A DNA stretch of 64,000 nucleotides from Brumimicrobium ulvae (GTDB taxonomy: Bacteria > Bacteroidota > Bacteroidia > Flavobacteriales_D > Crocinitomicaceae). This document shows, one piece after another, positions 43,568 through 52,491 of the stretch. A program made the translations under genes and the position numbers. The stretch is from NCBI RefSeq assembly GCF_947504225.1, contig NZ_CANNGT010000001.1:124001-188000 (forward strand), given 5' to 3'. The first letter of the stretch is position 1. Every line of letters begins with the position of its first letter. The notes below the pieces were generated by a model. It saw nothing but the letters and a program-made list of their open reading frames with translations, was not told the origin of the DNA and searched no databases.

Positions 43568-44032
43568 TTAGTATGGCCCAAATAAAATCGCCAATAAGGC
43601 AATGTCTACTTCTTGGTCGCAAGAAGCCAATACGTTTGTGAAGCTCGTTGAATCACCATGATAAACTTTATTGTCTTGAATGGTGAGTAGACAATCTGTA
43701 AAACTTCTGGAATCGCCTTTGTACACTTTTCCATTACTAATGGTGTAAAGTACATTAGTAAAGCTAGTTGAATTCCCACGGTAGACTTTGTTGTCTTTTA
43801 TGGTATAGAGAATATCTGTAAAGCTTGTAGATCTGTCCTTGTATACTTTGTTTCCGGTAAAGGTATATTGGATATCGGTAAAACTTGTTGAATTTCCGCG
43901 GTAAACTTTATCTTCTTTAATGGTGTAGAGCACATCTGTAAAACTGCTTGATCTTTCTTTGTATATTTTGGTTTGGGCGTTGATGTTGAAAGTCAGAAAG
44001 GTCAATGCAATGAGTAAAAGTAAGTTTTTCAT
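43568..44032 (-). CDS. Secreted protein of six 20-residue repeats
   Basis: 154 residues from the Met at 44032, which begins a signal peptide (MKNLLLLIALTFLTFNINAQ); an upstream in-frame Met at 44068 lacks that fit. Six tandem 20-residue units follow at residues 22-41, 42-61, 62-81, 82-101, 102-121 and 122-137 (last cut short). They share the core K-V-Y-x-x-x-S-T-S-F-T-x-x-x-Y-T-I. Repeats alternate in charge at positions 4-6. A short C-terminal tail (CDQEVDIALLAILFGPY) ends it. The repeats look like edge strands of a beta-solenoid or small propeller. Function unknown. Confidence 0.75.
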   Translation of the reverse strand: MKNLLLLIALTFLTFNINAQTKIYKERSSSFTDVLYTIKEDKVYRGNSTSFTDIQYTFTGNKVYKDRSTSFTDILYTIKDNKVYRGNSTSFTNVLYTISNGKVYKGDSRSFTDCLLTIQDNKVYHGDSTSFTNVLASCDQEVDIALLAILFGPY

Positions 44033-44157
44033 AATTATTTTTTTGTTTTTATACAAGTTTGAAGCCAAAGAGAATCTCTAAATTAAGGATTATTTCTTTA
44101 ACATTAATCGTGCGGTGAATAAGGCGAAATTTAATTATTAAAGGATGTTTTTTTCTA

Positions 44158-44185
44158 TTGACTAAAAAATATTCTCGTAATTTTG
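44158..44185 (+). promoter_or_regulatory. Promoter with a leaderless start, YkgJ-type gene
   Basis: TTG (44158-44160), a 17-bp spacer and TAATTTTG (44178-44185) match the Bacteroidota consensus closely. The ATG at 44191 lies five bases past the -7 box, so the transcript probably starts at or within a base or two of the start codon. This argues against the in-frame TTG at 44158 as the start. Confidence 0.65.
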
Positions 44186-44190
44186 CACCA

Positions 44191-44670
44191 ATGAAGTATC
44201 AAGAGGATTTAGATATTGCCAAAGAAAATAAAGCTGACAATAAAAGGCTAGGAAAACAAATGAGACGCACACCAGAAAGAAAACTGGATGAGCTGTTTCA
44301 CAATCACCATGAAAAAGTTTTTCAAGAAATCGATTGTTTAGAATGTGCAAATTGTTGTAAAACAACTAGTCCTATCTTCAGGGATGTTGATGTAAAACGA
44401 TTGGCCAAACGCTTCAGAATGAAACCTATTCAGTTTATTGAAGAGTATCTAAGAGTGGATGAAGACGACGATTATGTTTTAAAATCTTCTCCATGTCCTT
44501 TTCTATTTGATGACAATACTTGTAGTGTTTATGAAGACCGACCTTTAGCATGTAAAGAATATCCGCATACCGACCGCAAAAAGATGTTTCAAATTATTCC
44601 ATTGACCTTAAAGAATACAGAGATTTGTCCGGCAGCAAGCAGAATAGTGGAAGCGATGAGAAATCTATAA
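44191..44670 (+). CDS. YkgJ-family Cys-cluster protein (putative Fe-S or zinc)
   Basis: 159 residues from the ATG at 44191, chosen because the promoter overlaps the upstream TTG. The Cys pattern is visible: IDCLECANCCKTTSPIF (CxxCxxCC), SSPCPFLFDDNTCSVYEDRP and LACKEYPHTD, then ICPAAS near the end. YkgJ proteins carry a CxxxxxxxCxxCC-type metal cluster of unproven use. The charged N-terminus (KENKADNKRLGKQMRRTPERK) is basic. No operon partner was found. Cytoplasmic. Confidence 0.82.
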   Translation: MKYQEDLDIAKENKADNKRLGKQMRRTPERKLDELFHNHHEKVFQEIDCLECANCCKTTSPIFRDVDVKRLAKRFRMKPIQFIEEYLRVDEDDDYVLKSSPCPFLFDDNTCSVYEDRPLACKEYPHTDRKKMFQIIPLTLKNTEICPAASRIVEAMRNL

Positions 44671-45045
44671 ATCGAAGATTTATAGATCAGTATTGAGCAA
44701 GAGTACTGAGTAGAGAGGTGAGAGCGATCCTATTTGTTGCTTCAATTTATTTGATTTATGCAGAGGTTGTTAGGTGTTGTTTTGAATCAACTTTAAACTC
44801 TTTTTGAGAGTGGGTTAGATTACACCCAATGAGTCTATCCAAAATATCCAGAAAAAATAATTTACACAGTTTTTAGGGGATTTCCGATAGCGTATAAAAA
44901 AGCCCAACCAAGTTTAACTCAGTTGGGCATATAATCTTGCTCTTTTATCCTCTTACTCTATAATCAAAGCGAAGATTTCACCTCTCTCCCTACCGATTTA
45001 TCGGCATCTCTCTCTGCGCTTTAGCGCTCCTCTCCCTAGAAATTG
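44671..45045. other. Intergenic region with clpB terminator and two mini-hairpins
   Basis: 375 bp. The clpB terminator is at 44894-44928. Next to the clpB stop, CT-rich sequence (44976-45040) holds two perfect small hairpins: CCGAT-tt-ATCGG (about 44991-45002) and GCGCT-tt-AGCGC (about 45017-45028). A purine-rich segment near 44706-44725 (AGAGAGGTGAGAG) is its approximate inverse complement. No gene is evident; it may be a repeated intergenic element. Confidence 0.4.
44894..44928 (-). terminator. Terminator of clpB
   Basis: GCCCAAC (44902-44908) pairs with GTTGGGC (44922-44928); on the minus strand a run of T (A's at 44896-44901) follows. Confidence 0.85.
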
Positions 45046-47667
45046 TTACACAATTTCTTCTTCCTCTTTTGAGATGGGTTTTCTGAAGACGATTTTTCCA
45101 TCGAATAAATCAACGACCACGTTTTGTGATTTGTCGATCTTTTGTGCGAGGAGGTCTTTCGACAACTCATTCAGAATGCTCTTTTGAATTACTCTTTTCA
45201 CTGGTCTCGCTCCGAAATGTGGATCGTAACCTGTTTCGGCAATCCAGTTTAAAGCGTCTTCTTTCACCACAAGTCGGATGTCGTTTTTCTCCAATTGTTG
45301 CTTTAAGTTGTTCAATTGAATTTCAACAATCTGACGTGTGTTCTCTTTGGTCAATGGAGTGAACAAAATTTGTTCATCAATTCTATTCAGAAACTCAGGA
45401 CGAATGTGCTGTTTTAAGTGTTCACTCATTTCCATCTTTGTTCGGGCCGTAACTGCTGGAATTTCAGCTTTTGTTATACCGTCAAAGTTGTCTTGAATAA
45501 TACTTGACCCCATGTTCGTTGTCATGATGATAATGGTGTTTTTAAAGTTCACCAATCGACCTTTGTTGTCTGTCAATCGACCATCATCGAGTACTTGGAG
45601 CAGGATGTTAAACACATCTGGATGCGCTTTTTCAATCTCATCCAAAAGAACGATTGAGTAAGGGCGTCTTCTCACGGCTTCGGTCAATTGTCCACCTTCA
45701 TCGTAACCAACATACCCTGGAGGTGCTCCAACCAATCGGCTCACACTGTGTTTCTCTTGGTATTCACTCATATCGATTCGCGTCATTGCGTTTTCATCGT
45801 TGAATAGATATGAAGCTAGTGTTTTGGCCAACTCTGTTTTTCCTACTCCAGTTGTTCCCATGAAAAGGAAAGAACCGATAGGACGATCAGGGTTTTGTAA
45901 TCCTGCTTTGTTTCTTCGAACAGCATCTGAAACAGCTTCAATCGCTTCTTCTTGACCTACTACACGAAGTCTTAGTTCATCTTCTAATCTCAAGAGTTTT
46001 GCACGTTCGCTTTCCAACATTTTATTTACAGGGATTCCAGTCCATTTAGAAACCACATCTGCGACTTCTTCTGCATCCACTTCTTCTTTAATCATTTTGC
46101 TTTCAGACTGTAGTTCGGCAAGTTTTTCTTTTCCTTTCTCAACAGCTTCTTCAAGCTCTTTGATTTTTCCGTAACGCAATTCTGCTACTTTTCCATAGTC
46201 ACCAGCACGTTCAGCTTGTTCAGCTTGTAGTTTCACTTGTTCAATTTCTTCTTTTGCATTTTGAACAGTGTCAATTACATCTTTTTCAGCCTTCCATTTC
46301 GCCATAAACTCATCACGTTGTTCTGAAAGGTTGGCTAATTCTGCTTTTAAACTGGCTAACTTTTGTTGATCGTTTTCGCGTTTAATTGCCTCACGTTCAA
46401 TCTCTAATTGCATTATTTTTCTTTCAATCTCATCCAACTCTTCGGGTTTTGAGTTGATTTCCATTCTTAATTTTGAAGCCGCTTCATCGATTAAGTCAAT
46501 GGCTTTATCCGGCAATTGTCTGTCTGTAATATAACGTTGCGAAAGCTCTACAGCTTGAATAATCGCATCGTCTTTGATCAAAACTTTGTGGTGATTCTCA
46601 TACTTTTCTTTAATTCCACGTAAAATTGAAATCGCATCTTCCGAAGAAGGTTCATCAATCAACACGGTTTGGAAACGACGCACCAAAGCTTTGTCTTTTT
46701 CAAAGTGTTTTTGGTATTCGTCTAAGGTTGTTGCACCCACAGCTCTCAATTCTCCACGTGCCAAAGCAGGTTTTAGAATGTTTGCAGCGTCCATTGCTCC
46801 TTCGCCAGCTCCAGCCCCAACAAGTGTATGGATCTCATCAATGAAAAGAATAATCTCTCCATCCGATTTAATCACTTCGTTGACCACTGCTTTGAGTCGT
46901 TCTTCGAATTCTCCTTTGTATTTTGCACCTGCAACCAAAGCCCCCATGTCTAAAGCATAAACGATTTTAGATTTTAGGTTTTCTGGAACGTCTTCCGAAA
47001 CAATTCGTTGTGCAATTCCTTCTGCAATTGCAGTTTTACCAACACCAGGTTCACCTATCATGATGGGGTTGTTCTTGGTACGGCGTGTTAAAATCTGTAG
47101 CACACGACGAATCTCTTCATCACGACCAATGATCGGGTCAAGCTTCCCGTTTTTTGCCATTTCATTGAGGTTGTTGGCAAACTTATCTAAAGACTTATAT
47201 GTTCCGTCTTTTCCTTGAGAATCTACAGATTCTCCATCTCTTAATTTCATAATTGCATCTTTTAAAGTTGATTTTTTGAACTTATTGTCTTTCATCAAAC
47301 TTGCTACCTGGTCATTTCCGTCCATTAAAGCGTAAAGCAAGATTTCTAAGGAAAGAAACTCGTCCTTAAAGTTGCGCATTTCGTTCATTCCATAATTTAA
47401 TACACGTTGTAGGGTGTTGCTTAAATAAGGTTGTCCACCTCCTTGAACTTTGGGATAAGATTTAATAATGCTATCCAAAGCACTGGTGAATATTGCTAAA
47501 TCACTATTTAATTCTTTAAATATAAAAGGAAGAACACTGTCATCGACCTGAATCATGCCGCGCAAGACATGCCCAGTTTCTATCGCTTGCTGACCGTTTT
47601 CCTGAGCAATTTTCTGCCCTTCGTGCACTGCCAGTTGCGTTTTTGTTGTCCATTTATTAGTATCCAT
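45046..47667 (-). CDS. clpB: ATP-dependent disaggregase ClpB
   Basis: 873 residues, the full ClpB plan: Clp_N domain (about 1-145); AAA1 with Walker [14 protein letters not shown] and pore loop [16 protein letters not shown]; a coiled-coil M domain (about 400-525, [20 protein letters not shown]); AAA2 with [33 protein letters not shown] and Walker [11 protein letters not shown]-type; and a C-terminal D2 small domain. It refolds aggregated proteins with DnaK. It is a lone gene on the minus strand. No CIRCE-like inverted repeat was found in the upstream 300 bp. Confidence 0.97.
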   Translation of the reverse strand: MDTNKWTTKTQLAVHEGQKIAQENGQQAIETGHVLRGMIQVDDSVLPFIFKELNSDLAIFTSALDSIIKSYPKVQGGGQPYLSNTLQRVLNYGMNEMRNFKDEFLSLEILLYALMDGNDQVASLMKDNKFKKSTLKDAIMKLRDGESVDSQGKDGTYKSLDKFANNLNEMAKNGKLDPIIGRDEEIRRVLQILTRRTKNNPIMIGEPGVGKTAIAEGIAQRIVSEDVPENLKSKIVYALDMGALVAGAKYKGEFEERLKAVVNEVIKSDGEIILFIDEIHTLVGAGAGEGAMDAANILKPALARGELRAVGATTLDEYQKHFEKDKALVRRFQTVLIDEPSSEDAISILRGIKEKYENHHKVLIKDDAIIQAVELSQRYITDRQLPDKAIDLIDEAASKLRMEINSKPEELDEIERKIMQLEIEREAIKRENDQQKLASLKAELANLSEQRDEFMAKWKAEKDVIDTVQNAKEEIEQVKLQAEQAERAGDYGKVAELRYGKIKELEEAVEKGKEKLAELQSESKMIKEEVDAEEVADVVSKWTGIPVNKMLESERAKLLRLEDELRLRVVGQEEAIEAVSDAVRRNKAGLQNPDRPIGSFLFMGTTGVGKTELAKTLASYLFNDENAMTRIDMSEYQEKHSVSRLVGAPPGYVGYDEGGQLTEAVRRRPYSIVLLDEIEKAHPDVFNILLQVLDDGRLTDNKGRLVNFKNTIIIMTTNMGSSIIQDNFDGITKAEIPAVTARTKMEMSEHLKQHIRPEFLNRIDEQILFTPLTKENTRQIVEIQLNNLKQQLEKNDIRLVVKEDALNWIAETGYDPHFGARPVKRVIQKSILNELSKDLLAQKIDKSQNVVVDLFDGKIVFRKPISKEEEEIV

Positions 47668-47967
47668 ATTATTTTCTGTTTTGCTCTTGTATTATCAAAC
47701 TCCTCACCAATACAAAAACTGCTATAGATTAGTGTCAATATGGCGTGTAGCGTCTTTTTTCGCTGACGAATTGTCTTGTTTAAGGACTTGCAAGTTACAT
47801 TAAATTGATTTTTCTGCCAATTCTGAAGGGGGAATAGATGAGAATATAATTCATATTGAGCTAACTTTTATAATACCATAAGAAGGCTGTTATGTAAATA
47901 TTTTAAATAAAAAATGTAACTTGTTATTTATTTTTGAGTTATAAATAATGAATGAAAACTATAAATT

Positions 47968-48855
47968 ATGAAAAATCTACTATCGACATTTCTCGCAATT
48001 GCTTTCCTGGCTTTTACCAGTTCCTTAACAGAGCAAGCTCCTCCTTCAAAGAAAGCGGTCCTAAAGAAACTTAAAAATGAATTTGGATTCATTCCGTCAG
48101 GAAATGTGGTTTTAGAAGATCAAAACCTTTCCGTACAAGCTTTTTATATGGCAAAAACAACGGTGACAAATGGAGAGTATAAGGCGTTCTTGGATGATCT
48201 TAAAGTAAGTGGCGCACTTGATAAATATGAATTGGCTAAAGTTGATTCTATGGGTTGGAAAAAGCTCCCCAATACTGATATGCAAAGTTTTGTCAAGGAT
48301 TACTTTAGTCACCCTGCGTATAAAGACTACCCAGTAGTTAACGTTTCAAAGGAAGGAGCGCAACTGTATTGTGAATGGTTAACGGAAAAATCAAATGCAT
48401 CTCTACCAAAGGAAAAGCACCTTAAATTTAGAATTCCAATGAAGGCTGAGTGGCTAAGAGCAGCGGAAGGAACGAATGCGCAAAAGAACTATACGTGGGA
48501 TGGTCCTTTTTTAAGAAATGACCAAGGTGAGTTTTTGGCGAATTTTTCGAGGGTTCCAGAATCTTCGATTTCAAGAAATGATCAAGGAGAATTAATGATT
48601 GTAAAAGACGTAACTCAATTTCCAAATAACGCCACTACCACAGATGTTTTAGCACCAGCACATTCTTATTGGCCAAACGAATTTGGATTGTATAATTTGA
48701 ATGGGAATGTTGCTGAAATGTTAGCAGATAAAAATGAGGTAATTGGAGGGTCGTGGTATGACGGAGGCTATGATATTCGAAATAGAAGCACAAAAGAATA
48801 TAAAGGCGCATCTCCAATGGTAGGGTTTAGGGTCGTGGCAACTTTAGTCAACTAG
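47968..48855 (+). CDS. SUMF1-fold (formylglycine-generating enzyme-like) exported protein
   Basis: 295 residues. Signal peptide to about residue 20 (AFTSS). It has the FGE-sulfatase fold: FYMAKTTVTNGEYKAFLDDL near the start, YPVVNVSKEGAQLYCEWLTE, FRIPMKAEWLRAAEG, GLYNLNGNVAEM, GGSWYDGG, and GFRVVATL at the end. Only one Cys is present (in YCEWL), so the paired catalytic Cys of true FGE are absent and the protein is probably not an oxidase. A short repeat (FLRNDQGEFLANFSR and SISRNDQGELMI) occurs in the middle. It may resemble the structural gliding/secretion proteins GldJ/GldK, but this is inference. Confidence 0.82.
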   Translation: MKNLLSTFLAIAFLAFTSSLTEQAPPSKKAVLKKLKNEFGFIPSGNVVLEDQNLSVQAFYMAKTTVTNGEYKAFLDDLKVSGALDKYELAKVDSMGWKKLPNTDMQSFVKDYFSHPAYKDYPVVNVSKEGAQLYCEWLTEKSNASLPKEKHLKFRIPMKAEWLRAAEGTNAQKNYTWDGPFLRNDQGEFLANFSRVPESSISRNDQGELMIVKDVTQFPNNATTTDVLAPAHSYWPNEFGLYNLNGNVAEMLADKNEVIGGSWYDGGYDIRNRSTKEYKGASPMVGFRVVATLVN

Positions 48856-48900
48856 AAAGTTTTATCCCGACCACTTGTTTGCTCATACGCAATACTCCAA

Positions 48901-48936
48901 AATACTACTGAAAATTCATTTTTAGTAGTATTTTTG
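48901..48936 (+). terminator. Terminator of the SUMF1-like gene overlapping a promoter element
   Basis: AATACTACT (48901-48909) pairs with AGTAGTATT (48924-48932), with AAAA (48911-48914) and TTTT (48920-48923) inside, followed by T's. The same 3' arm and T run contain TATTTTTG (48929-48936), a TAnnTTTG -7 match for the gene at 48941. Confidence 0.7.
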
Positions 48937-48940
48937 TTTT

Positions 48941-49399
48941 ATGTTAACGCCGCTAAACTTCCCCAAGACTCCATTAAAACTTTCGAGAAAAGGTGAGGAA
49001 ATCTATGTATGGGATATTTTTAGAAAGAAGAAGTTGATGCTTACTCCAGAAGAGTGGGTACGACAACATGTATTGCATTTTTTGATTCAGCACAAAGCAG
49101 TTCCTGAGCCTTTAATTGCTGCAGAATATGCCATTGAGGTAAACAAAATGACGCGCAGGTGTGATGGTGTTGTTTTCGATCGAACAGGAAAGGCTGTAGC
49201 AATAATTGAATGCAAAGCACCTAAAATCAAACTCACAGAAACTGTCTTGCACCAAATTGCTCAATATAACTTCAAACTCCGTGTAAATTGGTTGATTTTG
49301 ACCAATGGTTTACAAACAGTTGTTGCGTTCGTAGATCAAGCTACGGGAGATATTGCCTATTTTGAAGAAATACCCCCTTATCAAGAAATGGTCAAATAA
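48941..49399 (+). CDS. HsdR N-terminal (type I restriction-like) domain protein, solitary
   Basis: 152 residues. The sequence carries a PD-(D/E)xK-type core: CDGVVFDRTGKAVAIIECKA, with Asp/Glu/Lys of the nuclease active site, preceded by YAIEVNKMTRRCD and followed by HQIAQYNFKLRVNWLILTNG. This is the HsdR_N_2-type domain, normally found alone in Bacteroidota as a conserved small protein, and no HsdM or HsdS genes are nearby. Its role, perhaps DNA repair, is unknown. The ATG is five bases after a -7-like TATTTTTG, so the transcript may be leaderless. Confidence 0.82.
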   Translation: MLTPLNFPKTPLKLSRKGEEIYVWDIFRKKKLMLTPEEWVRQHVLHFLIQHKAVPEPLIAAEYAIEVNKMTRRCDGVVFDRTGKAVAIIECKAPKIKLTETVLHQIAQYNFKLRVNWLILTNGLQTVVAFVDQATGDIAYFEEIPPYQEMVK

Positions 49400-49428
49400 A
49401 AAAGAGCAACATTTCTGCTGCTCTCTCA
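49398..49428 (-). terminator. Terminator between converging genes
   Basis: AGAGCAaC (49403-49410) pairs with GcTGCTCT (49417-49424), with a T run on the minus strand side (A's 49398-49403). It probably serves the OmpA-family gene on the minus strand and may work on both. Confidence 0.7.
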
Positions 49429-49503
49429 CTACTCTATTTTTTGTGAAATTTACTTTAAATATTATTTGAATAACAATTCAAAGCAGGCTGAGGCTCACGA
49501 AGC

Positions 49504-50487
49504 CTACTTCCCTAAATAATTCATAACTTCACTTAAATCTGGCGATAATATAATTTCAGTTCTTCTGTTTTTTGCTCTTCCGGTTGCTGTAGAGTTACTT
49601 GCTTTTGGCTCGTATTCTCCGCGTCCAGATGCAGTTAGGCGTTCCGCACTTATATCATGTGTTTCTTGAAGTAGCCTTACCATGGAAGTAGCACGAGCAA
49701 CACTTAAATCCCAATTGTCTTTGTAGGTTGCAGTCTTAATGGGCACATTATCGGTATGTCCTTCTACTAAAATTTGAAACTCTGGATTCTTCTTTAAAAC
49801 ATCCGCCAATACTTTTAGCGCTTCTTTTCCTTTAGATTGTACATCAGCTTTTCCTGATTGGAACATGAGTTTATCTGACATTGAAACGTAAACTTTACCA
49901 TTTTTTATTTCAATAGAAAGTTCATTTGAGTCAAATCCAAGCAACGCTTCCTTTAGCAATTGATTTAAGCGTTTAGCGATAGAGTCTTGTCTAGCTATTT
50001 CTGCTTCAAGCTCGTTGATTCTTTTTTCGCGTTCCAATAAGGCGTTTTCTTTTTCAGTTAAACGACGTTCCTTTTCTTTTATGCGTTCATCATAAAGGTG
50101 ACCTTGATTTAAGTTGTTGGTGATTGCGCCAGAGAAGCGCTCACTTAACTCCAAATGATCTTTTTGGAGTGTCTGGTGTTTGTCTTGAAGTTTATTGAAA
50201 TTGCCTTCTAATTCGTTGTATTCGCCTACTAGCTCACGATTTCTTGTTGCTAAACTATCGTTTGTGATTCCTAGTTGCTGATTGTTTTTGATTAAGTATG
50301 CATTTTCTTTGTCTTTCACCTCAACGATTTCACAAAGTTCATCACGTTCGTTAACAACGTCAAGTAAACGGTTACTTCCTTGAATTCCTCCTGCAGGTTT
50401 TTCTTCACCACATTTATATACGGGTGCACATGAGTAGAGAGAAAAAAGGGCTCCAATCGCTATGAAAGCTATACTTTTGTTTTTCAT
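49504..50487 (-). CDS. OmpA-family lipoprotein with a coiled coil
   Basis: 327 residues from the second Met (50487), where the lipoprotein leader MKNKSIAFIAIGALFSLYSC begins. Lipobox at Cys20. Residues about 35-170 are coiled coil (DLHEN-type heptads: NKLQDKHQTLQKDHLELSER, LTEKENALLEREKRINELEA). The C-terminal about 120 residues are an OmpA domain: FQSGKADVQSKGKEALKVLA, ILVEGHTDNVPIKTA, DLSVARATSMVRLLQ and GRAKNRRTEIIL, the peptidoglycan-binding form with the diaminopimelate-binding Asp/Arg. It should link the outer membrane to peptidoglycan. No MotA-like partner is nearby. Confidence 0.9.
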   Translation of the reverse strand: MKNKSIAFIAIGALFSLYSCAPVYKCGEEKPAGGIQGSNRLLDVVNERDELCEIVEVKDKENAYLIKNNQQLGITNDSLATRNRELVGEYNELEGNFNKLQDKHQTLQKDHLELSERFSGAITNNLNQGHLYDERIKEKERRLTEKENALLEREKRINELEAEIARQDSIAKRLNQLLKEALLGFDSNELSIEIKNGKVYVSMSDKLMFQSGKADVQSKGKEALKVLADVLKKNPEFQILVEGHTDNVPIKTATYKDNWDLSVARATSMVRLLQETHDISAERLTASGRGEYEPKASNSTATGRAKNRRTEIILSPDLSEVMNYLGK

Positions 50488-50561
50488 TTTAGTCATTTAG
50501 TTTTAGTCTCAACTTCAAATATAACTGAAATTGAGTGGGTATGAATAAAATATCAAATATT

Positions 50562-51446
50562 TTATGAGAAGTCTGGCTTTTTATGCTTCCATCTTCGGTG
50601 TGACCAAAGCCAGTATTGAGGATGTTCGCGAATGACCATTTCAAGATACTCTGCGTGTTTATCCAATACAAAACCGTCCCTTTCTTTTTTGATGTCTTCG
50701 CTGATAGGAGAGAAGCTTACTTCGTAAAAACCTCTTTTCTTTTTGCGGATGGCCCCAAATAAGATGACTTGATCGTATTTTTTGGCCAACTTTTCAGCTC
50801 CTTTCATCCAGCCAGTATCTTGATTTAAGAAAGTGTTCCAGTAAGCCGATTTAGGATCGCCTGGAGATTGGTCGTTGACCATAACACTTAAAATAGGTGT
50901 TGTTTTTTCATTTTGAGCAAAAAACCTAGGGATTTCGCGCATGCTCAACATTTTCATGCCATAGCGTTGTCGAGAATTAAGTATTTTTCGATCGAAAAAC
51001 TTATTCTTCAGTGGACGATAGGCAGCGATGGTCTTGTGTTTCATCTGCTGTGCAATACCCACAGCATAATATTCCCAATTGTTATAATGACCGCAAAGCA
51101 CAATGACATCTTTTCCTTGGTCATAATATTTATGAACCTCTTCAGGGTTAATTAAGGCACACCTTTCTTGAATGGCTTTGTTTGAAATGCTTAATGATTT
51201 TGTGCTTTCTACCAAAAAGTCAGCAAAGTGCTTGTAGAACTTTTTTTCTATGGCTGCTCGTTCTTCTCTTGTAAGTTCAGGAAATGAATTTTGAAGGTTT
51301 TCTCGAACGACTTTTTTACGGTAACCAACAATGTAATAAAGCAAAAAGTAGACAATGTCAGAGATAAAGTATAGTACCCCAAAAGGCAAGTGCGATATTG
51401 GAATCACAATAACATAATAAATAAGGGGACTAAAAATCTTCGACAT
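50562..51446 (-). CDS. Lipid A biosynthesis lauroyl/acyl acyltransferase, LpxL/HtrB-type
   Basis: 294 residues. An N-terminal membrane helix (YVIVIPISHLPFGVLYFISD) is followed by the acyltransferase core: CGHYNNWEYYAVG carries the HxxxxD/E-type catalytic His with Glu, and later VNDQSPGDPKSAYWNTFLNQDTGWMKGAEK gives the conserved substrate-binding block. The end HPQYWLWSHRRWKHKKP is typical (PxxxxWxHRRW). It should add a secondary acyl chain to lipid A at the inner membrane. Length fits. It is followed downstream, on the same strand after 74 bp, by the OmpA gene. Confidence 0.9.
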   Translation of the reverse strand: MSKIFSPLIYYVIVIPISHLPFGVLYFISDIVYFLLYYIVGYRKKVVRENLQNSFPELTREERAAIEKKFYKHFADFLVESTKSLSISNKAIQERCALINPEEVHKYYDQGKDVIVLCGHYNNWEYYAVGIAQQMKHKTIAAYRPLKNKFFDRKILNSRQRYGMKMLSMREIPRFFAQNEKTTPILSVMVNDQSPGDPKSAYWNTFLNQDTGWMKGAEKLAKKYDQVILFGAIRKKKRGFYEVSFSPISEDIKKERDGFVLDKHAEYLEMVIREHPQYWLWSHRRWKHKKPDFS

Positions 51447-51549
51447 TTTCAGAAATAATTCTCAAAAATAGTTTTTATATACTAAATATGATAAAACTCT
51501 ATGCTTAGTTTTTTTAAATGATTTTAAAATCAATCCGATTTGCTGATAA

Positions 51550-52491
51550 TCAATTCATTTCCTTCATTAGAACTTTGTAGAGTTTGATCATTTCCTCAAT
51601 GTCATTTAGAAAGACCCTTTCTTTTGGAGAATGTACATTGTCTTCAGGAGCTCCGATGAAGCACCAATCGAATGGAAGGTCTGTGTTTTGTAACATTGAA
51701 CCGTCGCTTCCTCCTGCAGATTCAACTTCTAATTGATATTTGACCTTGTGTTTTTCGGCAATAGAAATGATGCGATTCAGGTAACTTCTTCTTGGAATGG
51801 CTTTGTCCCTCATTGATATCGCAACGCCACCATCATGTTGCACTCCATTGGTTACCCAAGTGATGTCAGAAATTAAAGCTTGACGTAAATTGTATTTATC
51901 ATATAAAAAACGTCCTAAGAAGCCTACTGATCCACCACCATGTTCTTCATAGGTCGAGAATACAATGGCTCCGTTCTCGAGATCCTCTGCAATCGTCAAG
52001 GCATTCAAAACTCCGAGACGGTTGTCTAAATATGGACTTTGAACGAATTGATCGGTTAGGATAAAGTTGGGTTTAAATGAAAGGTTTGTTCCCCTGTCTA
52101 TGTCTCTGTCAAAAACATATTTTAATTGTTTGTTTCCTTCTTCATCCTCGATAATCATCAATTCGGTTTCTATCTCTCCTTGACTGTCTTTCCCAACGAG
52201 TTTCATTCCGTCGATGGTTTTAGGTCCTCCAATTTTGATCAGATTACTGTCGTAATTGCTGGTAAAACCTATTGTGTCGATATGGGCGAAAACAGCAGTT
52301 TTAGGCTGTCCAAAGACCAAAACAATGGCATCTTGAAATCCCTCACCTGTATAGATTTCTACCTCGCTTTTCCACTTGGCCTTATTCTTTTCTATATAAT
52401 CAAGAATGAAGTTTTTTATATTTTCTTCATCTCCAGAAGTACCGCGTACTTCGATAAGTTGTTTTAATAATTCGGGATTAAAATGTGCCAA
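51550..52491 (-). CDS. M42-like aminopeptidase (M20/M28/M42 clan)
   Basis: 313 residues. The metal site residues can be recognised: AVFAHIDTIGF (His/Asp), SPYLDNRLGVLNALT (Asp bridging), STYEEHGGGSVGFLG (catalytic/metal Glu-Glu), ISDITWVTNG (Asp), ESAGGSDGSML and NVHSPKE (His). This matches the MH clan with two metal ions, closest in pattern to M42 glutamyl aminopeptidases and M20. The substrate is probably short peptides. Its 5' end overlaps the 3' end of yigZ by 14 bp, so the two are likely co-transcribed with yigZ first. Confidence 0.82.
   Translation of the reverse strand: MAHFNPELLKQLIEVRGTSGDEENIKNFILDYIEKNKAKWKSEVEIYTGEGFQDAIVLVFGQPKTAVFAHIDTIGFTSNYDSNLIKIGGPKTIDGMKLVGKDSQGEIETELMIIEDEEGNKQLKYVFDRDIDRGTNLSFKPNFILTDQFVQSPYLDNRLGVLNALTIAEDLENGAIVFSTYEEHGGGSVGFLGRFLYDKYNLRQALISDITWVTNGVQHDGGVAISMRDKAIPRRSYLNRIISIAEKHKVKYQLEVESAGGSDGSMLQNTDLPFDWCFIGAPEDNVHSPKERVFLNDIEEMIKLYKVLMKEMN

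Noticed and set aside
44158-44190. TTG at 44158 as the YkgJ start
   Set aside because: It forms the -33 element of the promoter; the ATG at 44191 follows the -7 box.
46626-46844. Plus-strand frames inside clpB
   Set aside because: Shadows of ClpB coding sequence; the minus frame is full-length and conserved.
48941-49399. A restriction-modification or defence island around the HsdR-like gene
   Set aside because: No methyltransferase, specificity subunit or helicase is nearby; neighbours are envelope and housekeeping genes.
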